A stretch of 59,276 nucleotides of DNA from Clostridiales bacterium (GCA_012839295.1 DUNO01000012.1:1-59276); one strand, 5' to 3'; shown: positions 50,028 to 59,142, numbered from the stretch's first letter. Translations and numbers: made by a program. Notes: generated by a model from the sequence alone, not told the origin.

Positions 50028-50828
50028 GTGGATAATAGTAAATGGTATAAAAGAATGAATTGGTTTCGAAATATATTTTCAACCGGAAGGATGAAGCTCA
50101 CCTTGTATGTAGCGCTGGTCCTATGGGCAGCGGTTCTGACACAGATCGGGGTGAACCGGCTGTTCCATGAAGAAATCCGGATCACGGAGGCCTTTATCAA
50201 ATCTGATACGGACCATATGGAGAGTACGCTGGAAATGATCGGAGAGTACAAAAAGGGTGAAATGACGGAGGAAGAGAAAAAGGCCGTTATTAATACAATA
50301 GCGGATGCCATCGGGCTGAAGGTGGATAACGATTATACCGGCTGGTCGGATGAGGAACGGAGTGAACTTCTGGTTTATAAGCAGGCGAAGCAGGCGTCCA
50401 CCCAGATTAAGCTTGTCAGCATAAAGGAAGGGAATACCAATAAGAATTATATTACCATCCAGCTGAGCTTATCAAACAGTATCCAAAATATTGACCAATA
50501 TAAGAAAATAGTTGAAGATGTATTAGGTACCTTGGACGTTAAAGATGAACAGGTAATATTAAAATATGAAGGCAGCAGGGAAGGTGAATTATCTTCGGAA
50601 GAAAAGCAGGAATTGGCAGAGAACCTGATTGCCGAATTACAGGGGAATGTTGCCCTTAAATATGATGAAGGAGACTTATATACTGTCTACGGATATACGG
50701 GGATGCTAAAGGAGTATATATCATCCATGGGAAATAAGATTAACATACAGGTTGTCATTACTTACAATGAAGTAAATAATAGAACCAGGATTGTGCTGGC
50801 TACTCCAATATTAAATGAGAGCTGGTAA
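50028..50828 (+). CDS. YwmB-family (TATA-box-binding-like fold) membrane-anchored protein
   Basis: The 266-residue protein has an N-terminal membrane helix (LTLYVALVLWAAVLTQIGVN, residues ~18-37) and two similar alpha/beta halves, as in the YwmB family, whose fold resembles the TATA-binding protein. In Bacillus the family lies by sporulation and cell-wall genes; its function is unknown. The GTG at 50028 has GGAGGT 7 bases upstream, better than the ATG at 50013, which overlaps that site. It is convergent with the repeat protein gene. Confidence 0.75.
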   Translation: MDNSKWYKRMNWFRNIFSTGRMKLTLYVALVLWAAVLTQIGVNRLFHEEIRITEAFIKSDTDHMESTLEMIGEYKKGEMTEEEKKAVINTIADAIGLKVDNDYTGWSDEERSELLVYKQAKQASTQIKLVSIKEGNTNKNYITIQLSLSNSIQNIDQYKKIVEDVLGTLDVKDEQVILKYEGSREGELSSEEKQELAENLIAELQGNVALKYDEGDLYTVYGYTGMLKEYISSMGNKINIQVVITYNEVNNRTRIVLATPILNESW

Positions 50829-50841
50829 GGCAGGAACACTG

Positions 50842-50877
50842 CGCCCTCCGGGCATACTGCATCCGGAGGGCGTACTT
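50842..50877. terminator. GC-rich hairpin between convergent genes
   Basis: CGCCCTCCGG (50842-50851) pairs perfectly with CCGGAGGGCG (50863-50872). Only a short T-run follows on the plus strand. Confidence 0.65.
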
Positions 50878-50925
50878 TCCTTGATGATATCCATGATATA
50901 CCAGCTTAAGCCTGCCGGACATATC

Positions 50926-52599
50926 TCAATACCAGCGTTTCCGGCTCCTATAGCGCCTTCTGCGGTTGAACATTTCACTCAACAGAACCAGGGTTACAAG
51001 GTCACGCAAAGGATCGTGCCTTCTTCTTGGCGGATAAAAATACAAGCTGCTGGCCTCTACCGTGGGCTCTTCCTGCGCCATGTCCTTAACCCTGTCATAG
51101 ATCCGGTCAACAATCTTTTCCAGGGTCACCCTATCAGGATATTCATCATAAATGCAGCTACCGTCGTAATCCATGCAGTCGCATTCCTGGGAGATTTCTT
51201 TCAGAATTATCTTTGCCGTATTTGGATAGAGCTCTTTCATATAATCAAGATCCTTATCCAGATCTGCGCTGTTGTCATATCCATAGAGCGGATACAAAGG
51301 AATGCCCATTGGAACACCATAGGGGTTATTTGGTAAGTACGAGGTTGAGAATATCTGATAAGTAGCAAAGTCCTGATACGTTCTCACATCCGGTGGAGGG
51401 GAGGCTGTATTGCCGAGCCATCCTGGCATGCCGGGGGTGGGATGGGAAGGCATTGCCGGGTTTATATAAGGGGTATAGTTTGGTGTCGTTTCAGGTGCAG
51501 CGGTATATGGCGGAGAATAGGTTATATATCCGTTATTAGGGACAGAGTTTGGAATATCGGGAGTTGTTCCGTATAGGTATGGTGTTCTGCGCATTTCCTG
51601 TTCCGGTGCAGCGGAAGGGCTCGGCGTTGTGATGGCGCCGGTACCCATGCCAGAGCCCGGGCGTGAAGGAGTAACGCCTGTGCCGATGTCTGGAGTAGAA
51701 GGGGTGGTAGGGGTTACACCCGTACCGATGCCGTTACCCGTGCCTGGAACGGGACGTGAAGGAGTAACGCCAGTACCGATGCCAGGGGTAGGGGGAGTGG
51801 CAGGGGTTACACCCGTACCGATGCCGTTACCCGCGCCTGGAGCGGGACGTGAAGGAGTAACGCCAGTACCGATGCCAGGGGTAGGGGGAGTGGTAGGGGT
51901 TACACCCGTACCGATGCCGTTACCCGTGCCTGGAGCGGGACGTGAAGGAGTAACGCCAGTACCGATGCCAGGGGTAGGGGGAGTGGTAGGGGTTACACCC
52001 GTGCCAATGCCGTTACCCGTGCCTGGAGCGGGACGTGAAGGAGTAACGCCAGCACCGATGCCGGGAGTAGAAGGAGTACCTGGAGTTGTACCAGTACCCG
52101 TACCAACACCGGGGCGGGCAGGCATAGTACCTATGTCAGCGCCAGGGGTAGAAGGAGTACTTGGAGTTGTACCAGTACCCATACCTGCACCGGAGCGGAG
52201 AGGCGTAGTGCCCATGTCAGCACCAGGGGTGGAAGGAGTGGTTGGAGTTGTGCCAGTACCCATACCGTTACCGGGGCGGGAAGGCATAGTGCCCATGCCG
52301 GTACCCATACCATTACCGGAACGGGAAGGACTGGTACCCGTGCCGGGAGTTCCTGTGTTAGGCGTTACAGGTGTTCTTTCAGGTGTCATACCTGTATTGG
52401 GGGTAGTTCTGTTTGCCGGAGGTGTCTGTCCATTTCTTCCTGGCAGGCTGGGGGTTGCATTGGTCGTACCGGGGGTTGTACTTCCAGGTGTTCCATTTGT
52501 GGTATTATTTGGAGGACCCATCATCTGTGAATTTACATTATTATTTGGCATCTGATAAGATCTTCGGTTGCCATAATATCTGCCACTTGTATATGACAT
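50926..52599 (-). CDS. Pro/Gly/Thr-rich tandem-repeat protein with conserved C-terminal domain (coat-like)
   Basis: The 557-residue protein has a polar Asn-rich start and about 270 residues built from 31-residue units of the type GNGIGTGVTPTTPPTPGIGT then GVTPSRPAPGT, with more diverged units before them. A Tyr/Pro-rich stretch follows, then a ~120-residue folded tail (DKDLDYMKELYPNTAKIILK; CDCMDYDGSCIYDEYPDRVT) and an extremely basic end (RRRRYRSRKRW). No signal peptide. The layout resembles spore-coat or exosporium proteins, which is inference. The repeats are near-identical in DNA (93-bp period), so copy number probably varies between strains. The long plus-strand frame at 51629-52555 is a by-product. 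Confidence 0.8.
   Translation of the reverse strand: MSYTSGRYYGNRRSYQMPNNNVNSQMMGPPNNTTNGTPGSTTPGTTNATPSLPGRNGQTPPANRTTPNTGMTPERTPVTPNTGTPGTGTSPSRSGNGMGTGMGTMPSRPGNGMGTGTTPTTPSTPGADMGTTPLRSGAGMGTGTTPSTPSTPGADIGTMPARPGVGTGTGTTPGTPSTPGIGAGVTPSRPAPGTGNGIGTGVTPTTPPTPGIGTGVTPSRPAPGTGNGIGTGVTPTTPPTPGIGTGVTPSRPAPGAGNGIGTGVTPATPPTPGIGTGVTPSRPVPGTGNGIGTGVTPTTPSTPDIGTGVTPSRPGSGMGTGAITTPSPSAAPEQEMRRTPYLYGTTPDIPNSVPNNGYITYSPPYTAAPETTPNYTPYINPAMPSHPTPGMPGWLGNTASPPPDVRTYQDFATYQIFSTSYLPNNPYGVPMGIPLYPLYGYDNSADLDKDLDYMKELYPNTAKIILKEISQECDCMDYDGSCIYDEYPDRVTLEKIVDRIYDRVKDMAQEEPTVEASSLYFYPPRRRHDPLRDLVTLVLLSEMFNRRRRYRSRKRWY
51721..52100. repeat. 93-bp tandem repeats within the coat-like gene
   Basis: CGTACCGATGCCGTTACCCG starts at 51721 and recurs 93 bases on (51814), then near 51907 and, slightly changed, near 52000. 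Units differ by only a few bases, a sign of recent expansion or gene conversion. Confidence 0.8.
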
Positions 52600-52794
52600 A
52601 TTAGCGCTCCTAAGCTTTTTTATATTAATATATGCAGGAAGGATAGAATGTGAAAAGGGAATTATATGATTCCTTGAAGAAATATTAATATTAAGATAAA
52701 ATTTATAATAATTGGGTTGTACTATAGAACAAAAGACATTAAAATATATGGAGACAGACCAGAAGGCATAGTTTTGTAAAAGACATGCCGGATA

Positions 52795-54021
52795 TTGGAT
52801 TCATGCAACATTATGTTGAAGAATAGAATGGATAAGAAAATGGATAACGCAATTTATAAATTATTTGAAGAGGTATTAAATAAAGAATTAATCAGTATCA
52901 TTATTAGTAATTCTACGGATAAGGAGAGAATTTCAAAAATAAAGATACGTCCCGTATTGCTTAGGGGAGAACTATGCTTTCAAGCGTCCGAATATATCGG
53001 TGTTAAAATATATCACTCAAATTACCGGAAGGAAGAGCTGCTGCTTAAATTGGAGGACTGGTTTGAGGGGCTTTTCCGTCAGGCAGAGATAAGCACAAAG
53101 GCAGGGAGTGCAACCCTTTTGACCAGCAAAAAGGGCAAGGTTACTATCCGTAATAAAAAGGCCGGGGCGAATACGCCTGCCGGTGCTGTTGATGATCAGT
53201 TATTACATAACAAGAAGAAAAATTATATTTTACAGGAAGGTACCCCGTTGCCTTTTCTGGTTGACCTTGGAGTTATGACGGAGGAAGGCCGGATCGTTAA
53301 GGCAAAGTCAGATAAGTTCAGGCAGATCAACCGGTTTCTGGAATATATAGAGGATATCCTCCCCTACCTTGAAAAGGGAAGGGAATTGACGATATTAGAT
53401 TTTGGCTGCGGAAAGTCCTATCTGACCTTTGCAATGTACTATTACCTGAAGCTTCTGAAAGGGTATCAGATCAATATTATCGGGCTGGATCTTAAGGCGG
53501 ACGTAATTGCCCATTGCAATCTCTTAAGTAAGAAATATGGCTATGAAAAGCTGCATTTTTTAGAGGGGGATATTGCTTCCTATACAGGCAGCCATTCCAT
53601 CGACATGGTGGTAACCCTGCATGCCTGTGATACGGCTACGGACCATGCGCTTTATAAGGCTGTCACCTGGGGTGCGAAGGTCATTCTTTCCGTGCCATGC
53701 TGCCAGCATGAGCTGAATAAGCAGGTCAAAAGCGATATATTAAGGCCGGTCCTTAAGCATGGGATTATTAAGGAACGCATGGCAGCCCTGATTACAGATG
53801 CCCTGCGGGCTGAGCTCCTTGAAAAACAGGGGTACCGGGTGCAGCTGCTGGAGTTTATTGACATCGAGCATACACCAAAGAATATTTTAATACGGGCAGT
53901 GAAGAAGAAAGCAGGAGAGGGAGAAAATAGTGGGCAGCAAGGCAGAAAAGAGCTGGATGCCTGCATGGAGTTCCTTGGAGTTTCCCCCTGCCTTGACGGA
54001 CTGCTGCAGAATGGGAGATAG
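52795..54021 (+). CDS. SAM-dependent methyltransferase (Methyltransf_32-like)
   Basis: The 408-residue protein has a ~170-residue N-terminal region and a Rossmann methyltransferase core: TILDFGCGKSYLTF for SAM binding, IIGLDLKADVI with the acidic loop, then VTLHACDTATDH and ILSVPCCQHEL. Cys-containing motifs of this kind occur in a methyltransferase group that may act on RNA or tRNA; the substrate is not known. The frame opens at TTG 52795, but no ribosome site is evident; ATG at 52813, 52828 or 52840 are possible starts. Repeat copy B begins on the last base of its stop codon. Confidence 0.8.
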   Translation: MDSCNIMLKNRMDKKMDNAIYKLFEEVLNKELISIIISNSTDKERISKIKIRPVLLRGELCFQASEYIGVKIYHSNYRKEELLLKLEDWFEGLFRQAEISTKAGSATLLTSKKGKVTIRNKKAGANTPAGAVDDQLLHNKKKNYILQEGTPLPFLVDLGVMTEEGRIVKAKSDKFRQINRFLEYIEDILPYLEKGRELTILDFGCGKSYLTFAMYYYLKLLKGYQINIIGLDLKADVIAHCNLLSKKYGYEKLHFLEGDIASYTGSHSIDMVVTLHACDTATDHALYKAVTWGAKVILSVPCCQHELNKQVKSDILRPVLKHGIIKERMAALITDALRAELLEKQGYRVQLLEFIDIEHTPKNILIRAVKKKAGEGENSGQQGRKELDACMEFLGVSPCLDGLLQNGR

Positions 54022-54082
54022 TGTGAAATACAGAATATTTCACACCCGACACCCCGTGGCCTGACGGTCAAATGTTTGTTAG
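54021..54082 (+). repeat. Two-stem-loop element, copy B
   Basis: GTGTGAAATA CAGAA TATTTCACAC (perfect 10-bp stem) is followed 15 bases later by CTGAC-GGTCAAATGTTT-GTTAG, with CCGACA between them as in copy A. GGCC TGAC GGTC replaces GACC TAGC GGTC of copy A, which keeps pairing through G-U. Confidence 0.65.
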
Positions 54083-54163
54083 CATAACGAAAAGGCGCTG
54101 TTTTTGCGCTGTGCAAAGTGTGCCCTTAGGGGTGCACCGATTATAGGAAGCATGGAGGTTAAC

Positions 54164-56713
54164 GTGCTAAAACAATTATATCGGATCATTATTTTAATCA
54201 TAGTATTTGTGGCATCTCTTTATTATTTTGGCAGGAATATTAAAGAGGTAGTATTTAATATTGACAATACTACGGAAATGGAGGAAGTATCCTTTCCGTT
54301 AATTACGATAAAAACAGGGGACAATCGGATTAATCTCCTGCATGGCTACAGCAGTAACCTGGATGCCAATAAGGTCAGGGAAACCGTGGTTCCCATTAAT
54401 CAGGAGAAGGCCTTCGAGGTATTGATTAATGAAGAGAATTATGATATAAAGAAACTGAATTACGAGGTACGTGAGTTTGTGGGCAATTCCTTAGTTGAAT
54501 CGGATTCCATCAGCGTGTTTGAGGAAGCCGGGGAGCAAAAAACCGCTAAAATCAAGCTGCAGTCACAGCTGGAGGTGGAAAAGGAATATGCGGTTAAGCT
54601 GACATTGATTACAAGCAAGAGCGAAAAAATGTATTATTACCAGAGGATTAAGCTGTATGATAATGCCCATTTGAAGGAAAAGCTGGATTTCGTCCTTCAG
54701 TTCCATGATTCAATTATGGATAAGGCAAAGGCGGAAGGGATAACGAGATATCTGGAGCCCTCCGGGGATGCAGACAATTCATCCCTCGCTTATGTCAATA
54801 TAAATTCCAGCCTGGAGCTGATTACCTGGGGAAAGCTTAATCCAACAATACTCACGGAGATTATTCCCGGGGTAGTCGAAATCTATGAGGATACAGCTTC
54901 TGTTACACTGGACTATTTCCTTGAGGCCGAGGTGGCCGGGCAGATGGAAATCTACAGGGTAAGGGAATTTTACCGGGTGCGCTATGCCCCGGACCGCATG
55001 TACCTTTTAAATTATGAGAGGCATATGGAATCCATCTTTGATATCGGGCTCGCAAGCGTATCCCAAAGCGAGTTAAAGCTGGGGATAACGGCGGATCTTT
55101 CGCTGCCCTATGTATCAGGAGGGGATAAGACAAAGCTGGCCTTTGTCAGGAACAGGGAGCTGTGGTTCTATGACCTGGCAGGCAATGAGATAACCAAAGT
55201 ATTTTCTTTCCGCCAGGAGAAGCCGGATTATACCCGGGATTTATATGACCAGCATAATATACGGATCCTTAACATGGATGCGGAGGGGAATATCGACTTT
55301 ATGGTATATGGCTATATGAACCGGGGGCAATATGAAGGGAAGGTTGCCATCATTTTATACCGGTTCGTAAGGGCGGAGAGCAGGATTGAGGAACAGGTCT
55401 ATATACCAGTGGATGAGCCTTACCAATTATTAAAGGAGAGTCTGGGAAGCTTATCCTACCTGAATTCCAATGAGGTATTTTATTTTCAGGCCTATCATTC
55501 GATCTATTCCTTTAACCTGATTACAAAGGAGCTGGAGCAGATAGCCTCAAATGTAGGGCAGGATCAGATGATGGTTCTTGAGGATATCAATTATGTGGTA
55601 TGGCAGGAAACGGCGGATGTCTCTAAGTCAAAGCAGATTAACATCATGGATTTGGAGACGGGCAGAATTGATGCCATTGCAGCAAAGACCGGATATAATA
55701 TCCGTTTATTGGGAATGATAGATTCCAACATCATCTATGGTTATGTCAAGGAGGGCGACATTTCCTCCATGATTGACGGCAGCCTTTTAGTGCCCTTAAG
55801 TACCCTTGAAATTGCAGATGTTGATAAAGAAGTCCGAAAAAGCTATAATAAGGAAGGCTATTATGTAAGCGGGATCGAGGTCAAGAATAATATCATTGAG
55901 CTTCGCAGGGTAAAGAGACAGGGGGAAGGCACCGGGGAATATTTTATCCCTGCAGCCCCTGATTATATCATAAACCAGGAAAATGAAGAACCAGCGCTTA
56001 TCAATAGCAGATCCAGGGTGACCGACCAGGCTTTGACGGAGTATTATATGACCCTTCCAAGCGGCGTTGCCATGGAAAAGATGCCTAAGGTGCTTGCTAC
56101 GGTAAATACGGTAATATCTGAGGATCCGACCGTAAGACCCACCCATACGGAGCAGACCAGGCTTTGCTATTACGCCTATATAGAGGGAGACATTAAGGAT
56201 TCCTATGAAAATGCAGCTGAGGCAATAGCGGCAGCGAGGGATGGCATTGGGGTGGTATTAAATAACAGCAACCAGATTATTTGGGAACGTGGGATAAAGC
56301 TGTCAAAGAATACAATTTCACGTTTTGAGACAATGTCCTATCAGGCTACACCTGGTGCTACGGTGGAAAATTGCTTGCAGCAAATCCTGGCTTACCAGGG
56401 CGTTACCGTTACCAGGGATCAGCTGGAGGTTAAAAACAGCTCTGCTTATGAGGTGTTGAAGAAATATTCAAAATACGCACCGGTAAGGTTGACGGGTATA
56501 ACCCTTGACGATGCCCTGTATTATGTATCCAAAGGACGCCCGGTACTAGCAATGACGGGCCGGGAGGATGCGGTGCTGATCTATGGTTATGATACCTTTA
56601 ATATCCTGGTGGTGAATCCTGCCACGGGCAGCAGGGTCAAAATGGGAATCCAGGATAGTACACAAATGTTTGAAGGTGCGGGTAATATCTTTTTATCCTA
56701 TCTCGGACAATAG
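54164..56713 (+). CDS. Large membrane-anchored protein with a degenerate C39-peptidase-like C-terminus
   Basis: I place the start at the GTG at 54164, with GGAGGT 5 bases upstream, giving 849 residues. One N-terminal membrane helix (LYRIIILIIVFVASLYYFG) is followed by a long extracellular beta-rich region, including propeller-like strands (residues ~320-560: LAFVRNRELWFYDLAGNEIT). The last ~220 residues resemble a C39 peptidase fold: ENCLQQILAYQG for the Cys helix and AVLIYGYDTFNILVVNPATG for the His segment. The expected His before AVLIYGYD is Asp (EDAVLIYGYD), so catalysis is doubtful. Family otherwise unrecognised; it probably acts at the envelope. Confidence 0.7.
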   Translation: MLKQLYRIIILIIVFVASLYYFGRNIKEVVFNIDNTTEMEEVSFPLITIKTGDNRINLLHGYSSNLDANKVRETVVPINQEKAFEVLINEENYDIKKLNYEVREFVGNSLVESDSISVFEEAGEQKTAKIKLQSQLEVEKEYAVKLTLITSKSEKMYYYQRIKLYDNAHLKEKLDFVLQFHDSIMDKAKAEGITRYLEPSGDADNSSLAYVNINSSLELITWGKLNPTILTEIIPGVVEIYEDTASVTLDYFLEAEVAGQMEIYRVREFYRVRYAPDRMYLLNYERHMESIFDIGLASVSQSELKLGITADLSLPYVSGGDKTKLAFVRNRELWFYDLAGNEITKVFSFRQEKPDYTRDLYDQHNIRILNMDAEGNIDFMVYGYMNRGQYEGKVAIILYRFVRAESRIEEQVYIPVDEPYQLLKESLGSLSYLNSNEVFYFQAYHSIYSFNLITKELEQIASNVGQDQMMVLEDINYVVWQETADVSKSKQINIMDLETGRIDAIAAKTGYNIRLLGMIDSNIIYGYVKEGDISSMIDGSLLVPLSTLEIADVDKEVRKSYNKEGYYVSGIEVKNNIIELRRVKRQGEGTGEYFIPAAPDYIINQENEEPALINSRSRVTDQALTEYYMTLPSGVAMEKMPKVLATVNTVISEDPTVRPTHTEQTRLCYYAYIEGDIKDSYENAAEAIAAARDGIGVVLNNSNQIIWERGIKLSKNTISRFETMSYQATPGATVENCLQQILAYQGVTVTRDQLEVKNSSAYEVLKKYSKYAPVRLTGITLDDALYYVSKGRPVLAMTGREDAVLIYGYDTFNILVVNPATGSRVKMGIQDSTQMFEGAGNIFLSYLGQ

Positions 56714-56734
56714 TAATTTTATAGAAGGCCAGAG

Positions 56735-56769
56735 CCTCCTATATGGAAGCAAAGTCCCCCTATAGGAGG
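56735..56769 (+). terminator. Hairpin after the C39-like gene
   Basis: CCTCCTATA (56735-56743) pairs perfectly with TATAGGAGG (56761-56769). No T-run; possible weak terminator or processing site. Confidence 0.45.
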
Positions 56770-56816
56770 GCTTAACAACAGGAAAAATAAATTTAATAAT
56801 ACAAGGAGACAAAACA

Positions 56817-57932
56817 ATGGATGAGAGAATAAAAGTATTGGCAAAATCATTGGTCAATTATTCAATGGAGGTTAAAAAGGGGGATAAGGTTTATGTACAT
56901 TACATCGGGTCTTCCACCCAGGACCTGGCAAGGCAGATCGTGAAAGAGGTCTATAAAGCAGGAGGGGTTCCGTTCGTCCACTATACAGACCAGGTTTTAT
57001 TAAGGGAGCAGCTGCTTAACTGTACGGAGGAGCAGATGTCCCTGGCAGCTAAGATAGATGCGGCAGAGATGGATCAGATGGACTGCTATGTAGCAATCCG
57101 TGGAACAGACAATGTATCCGAGCTGTCAGATGTTCCTTCAGAGAAAATGAGGTTATATGAAACCTATTACCAGACACCGGTACACCATGACATCCGTGTG
57201 AAGAAGACAAGATGGGTAGTGCTGCGTTATCCAAATGCAGCAATGGCCCAGCTTTCCAATACAAGTACGGAGGCCTTCGAAGACTTTTATTTCAATGTAT
57301 GCAACCTGGACTATGCAAAGATGGGTAAATCCATGCAGAACCTTGTGGAATACATGAACCGTACGGATAAGGTGAGGATTGTGGGGCCTGGAACAGATTT
57401 AAGCTTTTCCATTAAAAACATTCCGGCAGTTCCCTGTGCAGGTGACCGCAATATTCCGGACGGAGAGGTATATACGGCGCCGGTCAGGGATTCCATCAAC
57501 GGCACCCTGTCCTACAATACACCGGCGGTATTCCAGGGCTTTACCTATGAGAATATCAAATTCCGTTTTGAAAATGGAAAGATTGTGGAAGCAACGGCAA
57601 ATGACACCGCAAGGATTAACAGCGTTATGAATACAGATGAGGGCGCCCGTTATATCGGTGAGTTTGCAATCGGCGTAAATCCCTATATCCTAAAGCCAAT
57701 GAAGGACACTTTATTTGATGAGAAAATCATGGGTTCCTTCCACTTTACACCTGGCAATTGCTATGAGGAAGCCCCCAACGGGAACCATTCCGCAATCCAC
57801 TGGGATTTGGTGTGCATCCAGACACCGGAGTTCGGCGGAGGGGAAATCTATTTTGACGATGTATTGATCCGTAAGGACGGACGCTTTGTCGTACCGGAGT
57901 TAGAGTGTTTAAATCCTGAGAACCTGATATAG
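56817..57932 (+). CDS. M29-family aminopeptidase
   Basis: The 371-residue protein begins with an N-terminal alpha/beta domain (VKKGDKVYVHYIGSSTQDLA). It has the M29 metal-site pattern in the C-terminal half: GEFAIGVNPY with Glu, SFHFTPGNCYEE, AIHWDLVCIQTPE with His and Asp, and IYFDDVLIRKDGRFV. M29 enzymes (AmpS, PepS, aminopeptidase T) use two metal ions to remove N-terminal residues of peptides in the cytoplasm. Length is a little under the family's ~410, with all main metal ligands kept. AAGGAGA lies 7 bases before the ATG. Confidence 0.92.
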   Translation: MDERIKVLAKSLVNYSMEVKKGDKVYVHYIGSSTQDLARQIVKEVYKAGGVPFVHYTDQVLLREQLLNCTEEQMSLAAKIDAAEMDQMDCYVAIRGTDNVSELSDVPSEKMRLYETYYQTPVHHDIRVKKTRWVVLRYPNAAMAQLSNTSTEAFEDFYFNVCNLDYAKMGKSMQNLVEYMNRTDKVRIVGPGTDLSFSIKNIPAVPCAGDRNIPDGEVYTAPVRDSINGTLSYNTPAVFQGFTYENIKFRFENGKIVEATANDTARINSVMNTDEGARYIGEFAIGVNPYILKPMKDTLFDEKIMGSFHFTPGNCYEEAPNGNHSAIHWDLVCIQTPEFGGGEIYFDDVLIRKDGRFVVPELECLNPENLI

Positions 57933-57948
57933 CGATAGTCCTTTAAAA

Positions 57949-57967
57949 GCCTCCGGGATCCTGGAGG
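57949..57967 (+). terminator. Hairpin after the M29 aminopeptidase gene
   Basis: GCCTCC pairs with GGAGGC across a short loop. No T-run, so termination is uncertain. Confidence 0.4.
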
Positions 57968-57992
57968 CAACGGATATGACAGAAGGAAAGAA

Positions 57993-58080
57993 CCGCGTAA
58001 TCGCGGATGAAAAACCCCCTACATGGATGAAAAACCCCAAGAACGGAGGAAAATCCTCCATGTAGGAGGATTAGGAGGAA
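57993..58080 (+). promoter_or_regulatory. Structured leader of the GT2 gene with competing hairpins
   Basis: CCGCG TAAT CGCGG (57993-58006) is followed by two copies of GGATGAAAAACCCC (58005, 58025). Two folds compete: CCTACATGGA with TCCATGTAGG (58018-58027/58057-58066), or GGAGGA AAA TCCTCC (58045-58059). TCCTCC is also complementary to the ribosome site GGAGGA further on, so the leader may switch translation. Confidence 0.45.
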
Positions 58081-58083
58081 AGC

Positions 58084-59100
58084 ATGAAATTATTATCTGC
58101 AGCGATACCCTGCTATAATTCAGCAGCTTACATGGACCACGCCATAGAAACTCTTCTATCCGGTGGCGAAGAGATGGAAATCATCATTGTAAATGACGGT
58201 TCCACAGATGATACACAGAAGATCGCAGAGGAATACCAGGCAAAGTATCCGACGATCATTAAGGCAATACAGCAGGAAAACGGAGGGCATGGCGAAGCAG
58301 TGAATACGGGGCTTGCCAACGCTACCGGCTTGTATTTTAAAGTAGTAGACAGTGACGATTGGGTGAATGAAAACGCATTGCAGCAGGTTATGGATACCCT
58401 AAAAGAGTTAATTGCCGAAGGAAAAAGCCCGGATTTGTTCCTCTCTAATTACGTATATGAAAAAGTAGATGCAAAGAGAAAAAAGGTCATTAACTATAAT
58501 TGGGCCTTACCTAAGAACGAGATATTTGGCTGGGATGATATTATGCATTTCAGGCAGAGCCAGAATATCCTGATGCATTCCACAATTTACCGTACAAAAC
58601 TGCTGCAGAGCTGTGGATTACGCCTGCCAAAGCATACCTTCTATGTGGATAACATTTTTGTATACCAACCTCTTCCCTTTGTAAAGACACTATATTATTT
58701 GGATGTAAACCTGTATCGCTATTATATCGGAAGAGCGGATCAGTCTGTAAATGAACAGGTGATGATCAAACGGATTGACCAGCAGCTTAAGGTAAATAAA
58801 ATATTGATTGAATGCCATGATGTATTCCAGATTAAGAGCAAAAAGCTTCAGAATTATATGGTTAAATATATCGCCATGATTACGACCGTAAGCAGTGTCT
58901 TATTAATCAGGGAAGGCAGTGACGAGAGCCTCGCGAAGAAGGAGGAGCTCTGGGAATATCTTAAGAACTATGACAAGCGCCTTTATAAGAGGGTGAGGTC
59001 CCATATCCTGGGACGTTCCATGAACCTGCCAGGCAAGTTTGGTAACAGGATTGTAGAGATGGGATATAGGATCGCACAGAAGATCTACGGATTTAATTAA
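58084..59100 (+). CDS. Glycosyltransferase family 2
   Basis: The 338-residue protein starts with LLSAAIPCYNSAAYMDHAIE and has the GT-A features IIIVNDGSTDDT and FKVVDSDDWVN, whose DSDD motif holds the metal-nucleotide. The region DNIFVYQPLPF probably holds the acceptor-side acid. No membrane helix is present. The family adds sugars from nucleotide donors to cell-surface glycans; donor and acceptor cannot be read. AGGAGGAAAGC precedes the ATG, and the ribosome site can be masked by the upstream TCCTCC. Confidence 0.9.
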   Translation: MKLLSAAIPCYNSAAYMDHAIETLLSGGEEMEIIIVNDGSTDDTQKIAEEYQAKYPTIIKAIQQENGGHGEAVNTGLANATGLYFKVVDSDDWVNENALQQVMDTLKELIAEGKSPDLFLSNYVYEKVDAKRKKVINYNWALPKNEIFGWDDIMHFRQSQNILMHSTIYRTKLLQSCGLRLPKHTFYVDNIFVYQPLPFVKTLYYLDVNLYRYYIGRADQSVNEQVMIKRIDQQLKVNKILIECHDVFQIKSKKLQNYMVKYIAMITTVSSVLLIREGSDESLAKKEELWEYLKNYDKRLYKRVRSHILGRSMNLPGKFGNRIVEMGYRIAQKIYGFN

Positions 59101-59101
59101 A

Positions 59102-59142
59102 CCTGCAACTTAGACCTGCAATTAGGTCTGCAACTAGGCCTG
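59102..59142 (+). repeat. Short tandem repeats after the GT2 gene
   Basis: Three near-copies of CCTGCAACTTAGA/CCTGCAATTAGGT/CTGCAACTAGGC follow the stop codon directly, about 13 bases each. Confidence 0.5.

Noticed and set aside
50815-51336. 173-codon plus-strand frame between YwmB and the coat-like gene
   Set aside because: It is antisense to the conserved Cys-containing tail of the coat-like protein and begins inside the YwmB stop region without a ribosome site.
51629-52555. 308-codon plus-strand open frame rich in Val/Pro/Gly
   Set aside because: It is the exact antisense of the tandem repeats in the coat-like gene, has no ribosome site, and the minus-strand product has a non-repetitive conserved tail that the plus frame lacks.
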